Shown in pieces: positions 36,291-44,535 of a stretch of DNA of 64,000 nt. Origin of the DNA: JABDMH01 sp965222645 (lineage in GTDB: Bacteria; Bacteroidota; Bacteroidia; Chitinophagales; Saprospiraceae); NCBI GenBank assembly GCA_965222645.1, contig OZ244968.1:6014001-6078000 (forward strand), written 5' to 3'. Under the pieces are notes generated by a model that did not search any database, had not been told where the DNA came from, and saw only the letters and a program-made list of their open reading frames with translations. The translations under genes and the position numbers were made by a program. Numbering within the stretch: position 1 is the stretch's first letter; the number at the start of each line of letters is the position of its first letter.

Positions 36291-36325
36291 TATCTTAACC
36301 GAATGAGGAACATTCGGTTAAGATA
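36291..36325. repeat. Perfect 15-bp hairpin without T tract
   Basis: TATCTTAACCGAATG (36291-36305), loop AGGAA, and its exact reverse complement (36311-36325). No T run follows, so it is not a standard terminator. It lies 24 bases after the terminator and 153 bases before the DUF697 gene. It could be an RNA stem, a binding site for a dimeric regulator, or a mobile-element end. Confidence 0.85.
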
Positions 36326-36477
36326 AGAACAGGCTATCGTTTGCAAATGTTGTATGCTGATGAAATAATTTTGCGTAATTCGATCTCCTTGCCGTTTTTC
36401 CCCGCGAATTGGTCGGAAATAAGATGTCGATTGCAGATCTTTGTTAGATCTTAGGTTAGGAAATATAAATCAACAGT

Positions 36478-37083
36478 ATGTCATCTCATGGTGAAGAGGC
36501 TTCCTCCATTATAAAAAATCATATGATGTGGTCTATGGGTGCAGGGCTGATCCCGGTACCTATTGCCGATGTATTTGCAGTAAGCGCAATACAACTCGAT
36601 ATGATCCGCCAGCTCTGTAATTTATATGAAATTAATTACAAGGACACCGAAGGCAAGGCGGTGATCAGTTCCCTGACCGGATCGGTCGCTGCTCGAGTTG
36701 GAGCTCGTGCGGTAAAGTTTATCCCGGGTGTAGGGTCAGTAATTGGCGGAGTGACGCTTGCTATCTTGTCAGGCGCATCCACATATGCCCTGGGCGAGGT
36801 TTTCAAAAAGCATTTTGAGACCGGAGGAACTTTCCTTGATTTTGACCCTACACGGCTGAAGAAGGTCTATGACGAGATGTTTGAGAAGGGTAAGGTTTAC
36901 GCAAAACGCATGAAAAACGAGCAAGCCAGGGCCGAAGTGGAAGTCACAGCAGAGGAAAAAAAGGACGAAAATGTAGATGCGTTGGACCGCCTCAAAGAAC
37001 TTGCCCAGTTGTTGGAAAATGGGCTTATTTCTCATGACGAATTTGAGGTTTTGAAAAAGAGGATTGTAGATCCATCCGATTAG
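36478..37083 (+). CDS. DUF697 family membrane-associated protein with C-terminal SHOCT-like helix
   Basis: 201 residues. The DUF697 part (about 1-125) has MMWSMGAGLIPVPIADVFAVSAIQLDMI and the glycine-rich IPGVGSVIGGVTLAILSGASTYALGEVF; these segments are hydrophobic and probably insert into or lie on the membrane. The last 35 residues (DRLKELAQLLENGLISHDEFEVLKKRI) match the SHOCT type of short oligomerising helix pair. A charged coiled stretch joins the two. DUF697 often occurs beside GTPase domains, but none is encoded here. Its TAG stop overlaps the tsaD stop on the other strand (shared TTAG). Confidence 0.82.
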   Translation: MSSHGEEASSIIKNHMMWSMGAGLIPVPIADVFAVSAIQLDMIRQLCNLYEINYKDTEGKAVISSLTGSVAARVGARAVKFIPGVGSVIGGVTLAILSGASTYALGEVFKKHFETGGTFLDFDPTRLKKVYDEMFEKGKVYAKRMKNEQARAEVEVTAEEKKDENVDALDRLKELAQLLENGLISHDEFEVLKKRIVDPSD

Positions 37084-38096
37084 CCCTTCGTGCCAAAAGG
37101 CTGCCTTGGATCAGGTTTAGCGTCAAGGGCGCAAGATTCACCACTCTGCAACTTATACCACCCGGCAATTCCAATCATGGCAGCGTTGTCTGTACAATAT
37201 TCCCTTCTGGGAAGAAAGACCCGCAATCTCATTTCCTCACCCATGAGTTTTGTGGCCATCCGCAAACCACTATTGGCAGCGACACCACCTGCTATTGCGA
37301 TCTCTTTGACACCTGACCATTCAGCTGCAGCTCTAAACTTTTCCATTAAAATATCCACAATCCGGCTCTGTAGTGATGCGCATAGGTCATTCATGTGATC
37401 TTCCACAAAGCGGGGATTCCTTTTGATTTGATCCCGAACGAGGTACAAAAATGAGGTCTTGAGGCCGCTAAAGCTATAATTGAAGCCAGCAATTCTCGGT
37501 CTCGAAAGGTCAAAAAGAGGGGATCCCTTTTCTGCTCTGCGGTCTATTTCGGGGCCGGCTGGATAGTCCAGGCCCATGATTTTTCCACCTTTGTCAAAGG
37601 CTTCCCCGGCTGCATCATCCAGTGTCTTACCAATTACCTCCATATCCGTCGATGATTTGACCATCACCAGTTGAGTGTGTCCACCTGACACTGTGAGGCA
37701 CAGAAACGGAAAACTGGGTTTTGGATCTTCGATAAAATGGGAAAGAACATGGGCCTCCATATGATGCACACCGACTAATGGAATCTTAAGGGCATATGCA
37801 AGTGACTTGGCAAAGCAAAAACCGACCATCAGCGATCCCATGAGTCCGGGACCAATCGTGCATGCCACGGCATTGAGTCTTTCGAGATTAATCTCCGCTT
37901 CATCCAGGGCCCTCCTTACCACCGGCATTATACTGATGTCGTGAGCCCGGGAAGCGACTTCCGGTACAACTCCGCCATACAGCTTATGATCAGTCTGACT
38001 GGAAATCACGTTTGATAGCACTACACCATCCATCAGGATTGCAGCAGCGGTATCATCGCAGGACGTTTCGATCGAGAGAATATACTGAGGAAGCAT
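37080..38096 (-). CDS. tsaD: tRNA N6-adenosine threonylcarbamoyltransferase
   Basis: The open frame extends to 38165, but the ATG at 38096 (MLPQYILSIETSCDDTAAAIL) is the family's start, giving 338 residues. Features are SIETSCDDT (9-17), the metal-binding HHMEAHVLSH, SGGHTQLV and AIAGGVAANSGLR. TsaD transfers the threonylcarbamoyl group to A37 of ANN-decoding tRNAs in the cytoplasm. Length and motifs are normal. It converges with the DUF697 gene and is divergent from the next gene. Confidence 0.95.
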   Translation of the reverse strand: MLPQYILSIETSCDDTAAAILMDGVVLSNVISSQTDHKLYGGVVPEVASRAHDISIMPVVRRALDEAEINLERLNAVACTIGPGLMGSLMVGFCFAKSLAYALKIPLVGVHHMEAHVLSHFIEDPKPSFPFLCLTVSGGHTQLVMVKSSTDMEVIGKTLDDAAGEAFDKGGKIMGLDYPAGPEIDRRAEKGSPLFDLSRPRIAGFNYSFSGLKTSFLYLVRDQIKRNPRFVEDHMNDLCASLQSRIVDILMEKFRAAAEWSGVKEIAIAGGVAANSGLRMATKLMGEEMRLRVFLPRREYCTDNAAMIGIAGWYKLQSGESCALDAKPDPRQPFGTKG

Positions 38097-38402
38097 AATA
38101 TTTTCCTGTTGGATAAAGGTAACGTGAATGCACCAAAATACTCCATTCATGCATCTGCAAAGCATGTTTGTGGGTATAAAGGGTGTAGGGTCTGCCCCGG
38201 AGGGCTGATTTCATGGCCCGGAGGGAAGAATGTGCTGAGACATCATGGCATTTGGTGGTGGCTGACGGCCGTTCTGCCAGGTTCCGGTATTGGACTGCGG
38301 AAGCGGCCATTTCTACTAAAGTTTATCGCTTTTGTTGTATCAGATTGTGCATGAAAATTGGTATAATTGTGCAGAATCATATAAGACGAAAAAATTCAAC
38401 CG
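38097..38402. promoter_or_regulatory. Divergent tsaD / 38.4-kb operon upstream region
   Basis: 306 bases without a convincing gene. CCCGGAGGG occurs twice in direct orientation (38196-38204 and 38217-38225), 21 bases apart, about two helical turns. TATAATTG at 38362-38369 is one base off TAnnTTTG and is 33 bases before the following gene, but a TTTG at proper spacing is lacking. Confidence 0.35.
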
Positions 38403-38990
38403 ATGAGAATAATAATTAACCTAGTTCTTTTCGCACTTATAATTGGGATCGCTTATTTGCTGGTATACAGCATCCAGGAACCCATCAAGTTTAAAGCTGA
38501 AAAAGATAAACGGCAAAACGCTGTGGTCGATAAACTGCTGGTAATAAGGAAGATGCAGGAGTTTTATAGAGATATTAAGGGTGGAGCTTTTGCACCTAGC
38601 TGGGAAGATCTCTCTTCGACATTGAAGACAGGACAGTTCATGAATGTAAAGGTTGTAGGTGATCCGGACGATCCGAATTTTACCGGCGAGATTACTTACG
38701 ATACTTCTTATATCCCTGCTATAGATACGATCCGTGCCCTGGGAATCAATCTTGATTCTTTGCAGTTCATCCCGTACGGTAATGGAGCTACATTTGATAT
38801 AAAAGCGGATACACTCACCTATCAGAGTACCCTTGTCAATGTGGTAGAGGTGAGTACCCCCATTAAGACATTTATGGGTGTTTATGGAGATCCAAAATAT
38901 GCGAGATACGATATGTCTTACAAACCAAATAGCTTAATAAAATTTGGCGATATGAATAAGCCCAACTTATCGGGCAATTGGGAGCGATAA
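38403..38990 (+). CDS. Membrane-anchored hypothetical protein
   Basis: 195 residues. One N-terminal membrane segment (IIINLVLFALIIGIAYLLVY, about 3-23) is followed by a charged stretch (FKAEKDKRQNAVVDKLLVIRKMQEFYRDIKG) and a periplasmic domain of about 130 residues. The layout (short helix, then a small domain) resembles pseudopilin-like or secretion-accessory proteins, but no family was recognised. Its last 13 bases overlap the start of the DUF3822 gene, which in turn overlaps rsmD, so the three probably form one transcript. Confidence 0.75.
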   Translation: MRIIINLVLFALIIGIAYLLVYSIQEPIKFKAEKDKRQNAVVDKLLVIRKMQEFYRDIKGGAFAPSWEDLSSTLKTGQFMNVKVVGDPDDPNFTGEITYDTSYIPAIDTIRALGINLDSLQFIPYGNGATFDIKADTLTYQSTLVNVVEVSTPIKTFMGVYGDPKYARYDMSYKPNSLIKFGDMNKPNLSGNWER

Positions 38991-39817
38991 AAGAAAATCT
39001 GGAAAAACAAACGAACATACCAAACGAGCTGTCCATTCTGATTAGGATGGACAGTTTTGCATTTATGATCATAGATCAGAGCAATCTAGTATCGGTCTAT
39101 GAAAATATTCCATTAAAATCCAAGAACGAGCATTTTCGCTTTATTGATCCAGTCGAAATCCTCTCCATTGTACAACAACATAACCTGAGATATACACGCT
39201 TTGAAGACGTGCATATCTCGGTGGATCACGATGCATTTACCTACGTCCCCAAGGCATTGTACGACGAAGGTTCCTGGTCTGAATATCTCAATTTTGTAGC
39301 GTCTGGAGTCAAAAAAGACGATGTCGTGGCATCTGAAGCCACTGATAAAGTTTTTTGTATCTATTCATATCCAATGCCACTGCGTAAACTCCTTTCCACG
39401 CTGTACCCCACCAGTCAGGTGCATCATTTGAGCTCCTCTATCACTAGCTACCTGAAAAAGGAAGTAGGTGATGATCCGACATTGTTTTCCATTATCCACG
39501 ATGAGGAACAATATCTCGTCATTTTTGAAAACCGGGAAGTAACATTGGTCAACAGATATCACGCCCCTTCAGCACAGGACCTTTTGTATTATATTGTTAC
39601 GGCCTGCAAGCATAGAAAACTCAATCCGAGAAAAGTCTATTTAAAAATTACAGGTAATCGCACAATGGCCGATGATCTGAAGGCGGAGCTGGGGAGGTAC
39701 TTTATCCATGTTGCAGCCATTGATTGGAAAAACGGGTGGAGATTGCCGCTCAGTGTCAAGGATCCCATGCATCTATTCGATTTCTATTGCATGCACCATG
39801 CGAATCATTGGCGGTAG
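38978..39817 (+). CDS. DUF3822 family protein
   Basis: 279 residues. The opening LSILIRMDSFAFMIIDQSN and the later FSIIHDEEQYLVIFENREVTLVNRYHAPSAQDLLYYIVTAC are like DUF3822 proteins, which have an actin/hexokinase-like fold and in Bacteroidota usually precede rsmD. The function is unknown. Here too rsmD follows with a 20-base overlap, and the upstream gene overlaps by 13 bases. No signal peptide or membrane segment, so cytoplasmic. The start at 38978 leaves about 16 residues before the conserved part; a later start at Met24 is possible. Confidence 0.83.
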   Translation: MGAIKENLEKQTNIPNELSILIRMDSFAFMIIDQSNLVSVYENIPLKSKNEHFRFIDPVEILSIVQQHNLRYTRFEDVHISVDHDAFTYVPKALYDEGSWSEYLNFVASGVKKDDVVASEATDKVFCIYSYPMPLRKLLSTLYPTSQVHHLSSSITSYLKKEVGDDPTLFSIIHDEEQYLVIFENREVTLVNRYHAPSAQDLLYYIVTACKHRKLNPRKVYLKITGNRTMADDLKAELGRYFIHVAAIDWKNGWRLPLSVKDPMHLFDFYCMHHANHWR

Positions 39818-40337
39818 ATTTAAAGGTCGGAGATTTAGACCATCTGCCAATAAATGGCCAACCCGGCCCACTACAGATTTTGCTAGGGAAGCACTCTTTA
39901 ATATCCTGGAAAACAGGTTTGATTTTGCCAAAATAAAGATGCTCGATCTCTTTGGAGGTACCGGAAGTCACACTTATGAGGCTATCTCCAGAGGATGTAG
40001 AGACGTGACTTATATCGATAAGCACAGGGGTTGCCATTCGTTTGTAAATAAGATCGCTAAAGAACTTTCGATAGAAGACGAAATGCATGCCGTGCTGGGA
40101 GATGTTGCCAAGTTTTTAAAGACTTGCATAGAGAAATATGACTACATTTTTGCCGGACCTCCGTACAATCTTCCCTGGATTGACGAGATTCCGGCGAAAG
40201 TTTTTTGTAGAGACATCATCAGTGAAGATGGTCTTTTTGTACTCGAGCACAATGCCAGGCACACCTATAAGCATCATCCTTCGTTCGAACTGGAACGGAA
40301 TTATGGGGATACTCATTTTAGTTTTTTTTCTGGCTAA
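39798..40337 (+). CDS. rsmD: RsmD family 16S rRNA (guanine966-N2) methyltransferase
   Basis: The frame opens at 39708, but the ATG at 39798 (MRIIGGRFKGRRF) is the family start, giving 179 residues. RPTTDFAREALFNIL (23-37) and the SAM-binding LDLFGGTGSHTYEA (49-62) are clear. At the catalytic motif IV, where most members have DPPF/DPPY, it reads Gly120-Pro-Pro-Tyr. If this is not a family variant in the phylum, activity would be altered. It would methylate G966 of 16S rRNA during 30S assembly. Overlaps the DUF3822 gene by 20 bases. Confidence 0.9.
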   Translation: MRIIGGRFKGRRFRPSANKWPTRPTTDFAREALFNILENRFDFAKIKMLDLFGGTGSHTYEAISRGCRDVTYIDKHRGCHSFVNKIAKELSIEDEMHAVLGDVAKFLKTCIEKYDYIFAGPPYNLPWIDEIPAKVFCRDIISEDGLFVLEHNARHTYKHHPSFELERNYGDTHFSFFSG

Positions 40338-40424
40338 TCCCCTTTTTGTTCCCCAGCATATTATTTTTACGCGGCTTTAGACAGGGCGTTGCCCGATTTT
40401 ATTAATCTTGACTGAAGTATTGAC

Positions 40425-42272
40425 ATGCAACTGTTAGATCAAATTCGAGATGAAGTCCTAGGAATAATCCGGAAGGAGTATCAGGAGGTAGTGGATCCGG
40501 ATCTGATTACAATATCGCCAACACGGGTAGAATTTGATGGAGATATGACTATTGTGATTTTTCCGCTTGTCAAAAAACTTAGGAAAAATCCACAGGAGCT
40601 GGGAGCCTTATTGGGTGGCTATTTGCAAAAGTCCTTCGAAGAAATTGAATCTTTTAATGTTGTAAAGGGATTTCTAAACCTGGTATTTACTCCAGAATTT
40701 TGGTTCCATTTTTTAGGCGGTGTGGTCGAGGATCCGGGTTATGGCAGTTGGCCTCCTACGGGGGAAACAGTTATGATTGAATTTTCTTCACCAAATACAA
40801 ATAAACCACTGCATCTCGGGCACATAAGAAATATTCTCCTGGGCTGGTCATGTTCTAAAATACTGGAAAAGGCTGGATCTGAAGTTGTGAGGGTACAAGT
40901 GGTGAATGATCGTGGTATTGCCATCTGCAAAAGTATGCTTGCCTGGCAAATTAAAGGTAATGGTGCTACACCAGAGCTGGAGAATATAAAGGGGGATCAC
41001 TTTGTCGGAAAATATTACGTGCTTTTTGAAAAAATGTTTTCTGAAGAATACAAAGAGTGGCAGGAGACACCTGAGTCGTTAAAAATATATGAAGAAAGGG
41101 CACAAAAGGAAAAACAAAAGCCTGCGTTTTTTCGAGATTATAAAAATATTTATTTCAACAATTTTAGCCCCCTGGGAAGAAAGGCCAAAGAAATGCTAAG
41201 GCGATGGGAGAAGGGAGATCCGGATACAATTAAATTGTGGAATAGGATGAATAATTGGGTTTATGAGGGGTTCAGCCAAACCTATGAAAAATTAGGAGTG
41301 GAGTTTGATCACTTATATTACGAATCCACTACCTGGAAACTCGGTAAGCAAGAGATAAAAGAGGGGCTTAAAAAAAATCATTTCTTTCAGAAAGAGGATG
41401 GTTCTGTTTGGATTGATTTGACCGCACATGGCATGGATGAAAAAATCCTGCTAAGATCTGACGGCACCTCTGTATATATGACGCAGGATATTGGCACAGC
41501 TATCCAGCGATATAAGGATTATGGAATTGACAAAATGGTTTATGTAGTGGCTGATGAGCAGAATTATCACTTTCAGGTTCTATTTAAGATTCTTGAGATA
41601 TTGGAAGAGCCATATGCATCCGGTCTTTACCACCTTGCCTATGGGATGGTCGATCTCCCTTCAGGAAAAATGAAATCCAGGGAAGGTACTGTGGTGGATG
41701 CCGATGACCTAATGAAAGATGTGATAGCCGAAGCTGCCGGAGTTGCGAAAGAAAAAGGAGATATCGAAATGTTGTCTTCAGAGGAAAGAGAGGAGATTTA
41801 TCGCAAGATCGGAATGGCTGCACTCAAATTTTTTATTTTGAAGGTAAATCCCTCAAAGCGGATGACATTTGATCCGGCTGCAAGTGTTGACATGCAGGGC
41901 CAGACCGGACCATATATCCAGAACGCCTATGTGAGGATCCGTTCTATCATGAGAAAAGCTTCCACCGAAAAGATTACGGGAGACTTTTTTGGTTATACGG
42001 AAATGCATGAGACCGAAAAAATACTTTTGCAGACTTTGTATCAATATCCACTTGTCGTAAAAAGAGCCGCACAAGAGTACGATCCCTCGGAGATTGCCGG
42101 CTATTGCTACGACCTGGCCAAGGCTTATCACCGATTTTATCACGATCTCCCAATCCTGTCTGCAAAAGGCGAGGCAGCAAAAGGCTTCCGCCTTGCGATA
42201 AATCAGGGAGTGGCCCTGGTGCTCCGGGACGGAATGAATCTCCTGGGTATTGAGATGCCGGACAGAATGTAA
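40425..42272 (+). CDS. argS: Arginyl-tRNA synthetase
   Basis: 615 residues. An N-terminal Arg-specific domain (Add-1, about 1-90) leads to the catalytic core with SSPNTNKPLHLGHIRN (HLGH near 130), VQVVNDRGIAICKSM, YMTQDIGTA and VVADEQNYHFQVLF, and a KMS-like KMKSREGTVV loop (about residue 415). The C-terminal DALR anticodon-binding domain holds QTGPYIQNAYVRIRSIMRK. It attaches arginine to tRNA-Arg. No anomalies. glnS starts 25 bases later, so the two synthetases are co-transcribed. Confidence 0.97.
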   Translation: MQLLDQIRDEVLGIIRKEYQEVVDPDLITISPTRVEFDGDMTIVIFPLVKKLRKNPQELGALLGGYLQKSFEEIESFNVVKGFLNLVFTPEFWFHFLGGVVEDPGYGSWPPTGETVMIEFSSPNTNKPLHLGHIRNILLGWSCSKILEKAGSEVVRVQVVNDRGIAICKSMLAWQIKGNGATPELENIKGDHFVGKYYVLFEKMFSEEYKEWQETPESLKIYEERAQKEKQKPAFFRDYKNIYFNNFSPLGRKAKEMLRRWEKGDPDTIKLWNRMNNWVYEGFSQTYEKLGVEFDHLYYESTTWKLGKQEIKEGLKKNHFFQKEDGSVWIDLTAHGMDEKILLRSDGTSVYMTQDIGTAIQRYKDYGIDKMVYVVADEQNYHFQVLFKILEILEEPYASGLYHLAYGMVDLPSGKMKSREGTVVDADDLMKDVIAEAAGVAKEKGDIEMLSSEEREEIYRKIGMAALKFFILKVNPSKRMTFDPAASVDMQGQTGPYIQNAYVRIRSIMRKASTEKITGDFFGYTEMHETEKILLQTLYQYPLVVKRAAQEYDPSEIAGYCYDLAKAYHRFYHDLPILSAKGEAAKGFRLAINQGVALVLRDGMNLLGIEMPDRM

Positions 42273-42297
42273 AGGTTTATTTAAATCAGTGAGTAAA

Positions 42298-43962
42298 ATG
42301 AGTGAGATCGAAAGTTTACATTTTATTGAAGAATTTATTGAGGAAGATTTAGCAAAAGATCCGTCGGTAAAAGTACAGACGAGATTTCCACCCGAGCCCA
42401 ATGGATATTTGCATATCGGTCACGCAAAATCTATTTGCCTGAATTTTGGGATTGCCGAAAAATATAGCGGCCTAACCAATCTGAGATTTGATGATACAAA
42501 TCCCAGCACGGAGGATACGGAGTACGTGCAGAGCATAAAAAATGACATCAGGTGGCTGGGATTTGATTGGGGAGAACGAGAGTTTTATGCTTCCGATTAT
42601 TTTGAAACGCTATACGCTTTTGCCGTCAAACTGATTGAAAAAGGAAAGGCATATGTGGATGATTCTACCTCGGAAGAAATAGCTGAGATGAAAGGGACAA
42701 CGACTACCCCGGGAGAGCTGAGCCCTTTTCGAGATCGAAGCATCGAAGAAAATCTGGAACTCTTCGCCAAAATGCGAGCTGGCGATTTTGAGGACGGCTC
42801 AAAAGTGTTGAGAGCAAAGATAGATATGACCTCACCAAATATGCACCTTCGGGATCCCCTCATGTACAGAATAAAAAGAGCCCCACACCACCGCACAGGT
42901 GATAAATGGTGTATTTATCCAATGTACGATTTTGCACATGGTCAATCAGATGCCATTGAGGAGATCACATATTCGCTGTGTACGCTGGAGTTTGAAAACC
43001 ACAGGCCCCTATACGATTGGTTTATTCGGGAGCTTGAAATCTTTCCCAGCAGGCAGATCGAATTTGCGCGTCTCAATGTGTCATATATGATCACTAGTAA
43101 AAGAAAGCTACTGAGACTTGTGGAAGGTGGTTATGTCAGTGGTTGGGACGATCCCCGGATGCCCACCATTGCTGGCTTGAGACGACGGGGATATACACCG
43201 AAGTCGATAAGAGAGTTTTGTGACCGTGTGGGAGTGGCAAAAAGGGAGAATCTGATCGAGTTCTCCTTACTCGAATACTTTATTCGAGAGGACCTCAATA
43301 AAACTGCAAATCGAGTCATGGCTGTTCTGGACCCGGTGAAAGTCGTGATTGAAAATTACCAGGAAAGTCATGAAGAAAGATTGTCATCGACAAACAATCC
43401 CGAAGACGAAAGTGCCGGTACAAGAGAACTTCCATTCAGCAGAGAGATTTACATCGAACGAAAAGATTGGATGGTAGACCCGCCGAGAAAGTATTTCCGG
43501 TTGGGACCCGACCGAACAGTACGCCTCAAAAACGCTTATATCATACACTGCCACGGACATGAGACCGACCCGGATGGCAACGTAAGTCTGATACGCTGCA
43601 CTTATTATCCGGACAGCAAAAGCGGACAGGATACTTCCGGAGTTAAGGCTAAGGGTACCCTGCATTGGGTATCGGCATCACATGCGGTGGAAGGTGAAGT
43701 CCGGCTCTATGATACACTGTTTACCGTACCCGAACCCGGCTCCGATCCGGATCGGGATTTTTTGGACTTTCTCAATCCAGATTCCCTGGTTATAAATAGA
43801 AAGGTGCAATTAGAACCCTCACTGTCAAACGTGACACCTGGCAGTTGTTTCCAATTTTTAAGACTGGGTTATTTTGTAGTGGATCCGGACTCCCAAAATG
43901 GTAAACCGGTATTTAACAGGGTTGTGAGTTTAAAAGATTCCTGGAGTAAGAAAAAGTCATAG
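42298..43962 (+). CDS. glnS: Glutaminyl-tRNA synthetase
   Basis: The frame opens at 42250 inside argS; the ATG at 42298 (MSEIESLHF) gives 554 residues, the usual size. FPPEPNGYLHIGHAKS (30-45) carries the HIGH motif, LRFDDTNPSTEDTEYV is the GlxRS-typical block, and MITSKRKLLRLVEGGYVSGWDDPRMPT includes the KMSKS-equivalent (TSKRK) loop. The C-terminal beta-barrel anticodon domains are present. It charges tRNA-Gln directly; many bacteria use GatCAB instead, so this enzyme implies direct charging in this organism. Followed by pyrR after 16 bases. Confidence 0.97.
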   Translation: MSEIESLHFIEEFIEEDLAKDPSVKVQTRFPPEPNGYLHIGHAKSICLNFGIAEKYSGLTNLRFDDTNPSTEDTEYVQSIKNDIRWLGFDWGEREFYASDYFETLYAFAVKLIEKGKAYVDDSTSEEIAEMKGTTTTPGELSPFRDRSIEENLELFAKMRAGDFEDGSKVLRAKIDMTSPNMHLRDPLMYRIKRAPHHRTGDKWCIYPMYDFAHGQSDAIEEITYSLCTLEFENHRPLYDWFIRELEIFPSRQIEFARLNVSYMITSKRKLLRLVEGGYVSGWDDPRMPTIAGLRRRGYTPKSIREFCDRVGVAKRENLIEFSLLEYFIREDLNKTANRVMAVLDPVKVVIENYQESHEERLSSTNNPEDESAGTRELPFSREIYIERKDWMVDPPRKYFRLGPDRTVRLKNAYIIHCHGHETDPDGNVSLIRCTYYPDSKSGQDTSGVKAKGTLHWVSASHAVEGEVRLYDTLFTVPEPGSDPDRDFLDFLNPDSLVINRKVQLEPSLSNVTPGSCFQFLRLGYFVVDPDSQNGKPVFNRVVSLKDSWSKKKS

Positions 43963-43978
43963 TATATTTGATCACACC

Positions 43979-44533
43979 ATGCCGAGAGGAAAAGTCATTT
44001 TAGATGAGGCACCATTTAATCTCACTATCGAACGATTATGCCATCAGTTGATCGAAAGCTATGACGACTTTTCTGAGACTTGTATTGTCGGCATCCAGCC
44101 CCGGGGAGTACTCCTAAGTAACCGGATAGTAGAGCGGTTGCAGAAAATACTTAAGAGAAAGAGATTGCTGTACGGGAAGTTGGACATTACATTCTATCGC
44201 GACGATTTCCGCATAAGGGACAAACCACTTGCCGCAAATAGTACTGATATCGATTTTCTCGTCGACGGCAAACAAGTAGTGCTGATCGATGACGTCCTTT
44301 ACACAGGACGAACCATTCAAGCGGCTTTGACGGCAATACAGCATTTTGGACGGCCCTCGAGTGTCAAGTTACTCACGTTAGTCGACCGCAGATTTAACCG
44401 TCACCTACCCATTTCCAGTGATTACACTGGTCTCACAATAGATGCGTTAGACGAGGCTTATGTGAAGGTAGAATGGAGCCAGGACTCGGGTCGTGATCGC
44501 ATTCTTCTCTTTGCAGAAAAATCAAATTCGTAA
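43979..44533 (+). CDS. pyrR: PyrR bifunctional pyrimidine regulator/uracil phosphoribosyltransferase
   Basis: 184 residues with the type I PRTase fold. The PRPP-binding VVLIDDVLYTGRTIQAAL (about 100-117), the LYGKLDITFYRDD block (about 62-74) and LLTLVDRRFNRHLPISSDY are PyrR features. In Gram-positives it controls pyr mRNA attenuation by binding RNA; it also has UPRTase activity. No PyrR-type RNA binding loop was recognised in the 16 bases before it. pyrB follows 2 bases after its stop, so they are coupled. Confidence 0.94.
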   Translation: MPRGKVILDEAPFNLTIERLCHQLIESYDDFSETCIVGIQPRGVLLSNRIVERLQKILKRKRLLYGKLDITFYRDDFRIRDKPLAANSTDIDFLVDGKQVVLIDDVLYTGRTIQAALTAIQHFGRPSSVKLLTLVDRRFNRHLPISSDYTGLTIDALDEAYVKVEWSQDSGRDRILLFAEKSNS

Positions 44534-44535
44534 GA

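Noticed and set aside
38109..38419. Two open frames of 68-81 codons in the gap before the 38.4-kb gene
   Set aside because: They overlap the divergent promoter region, have Trp/Cys/Arg-rich compositions unlike real proteins here, and one runs into the following gene in another frame.
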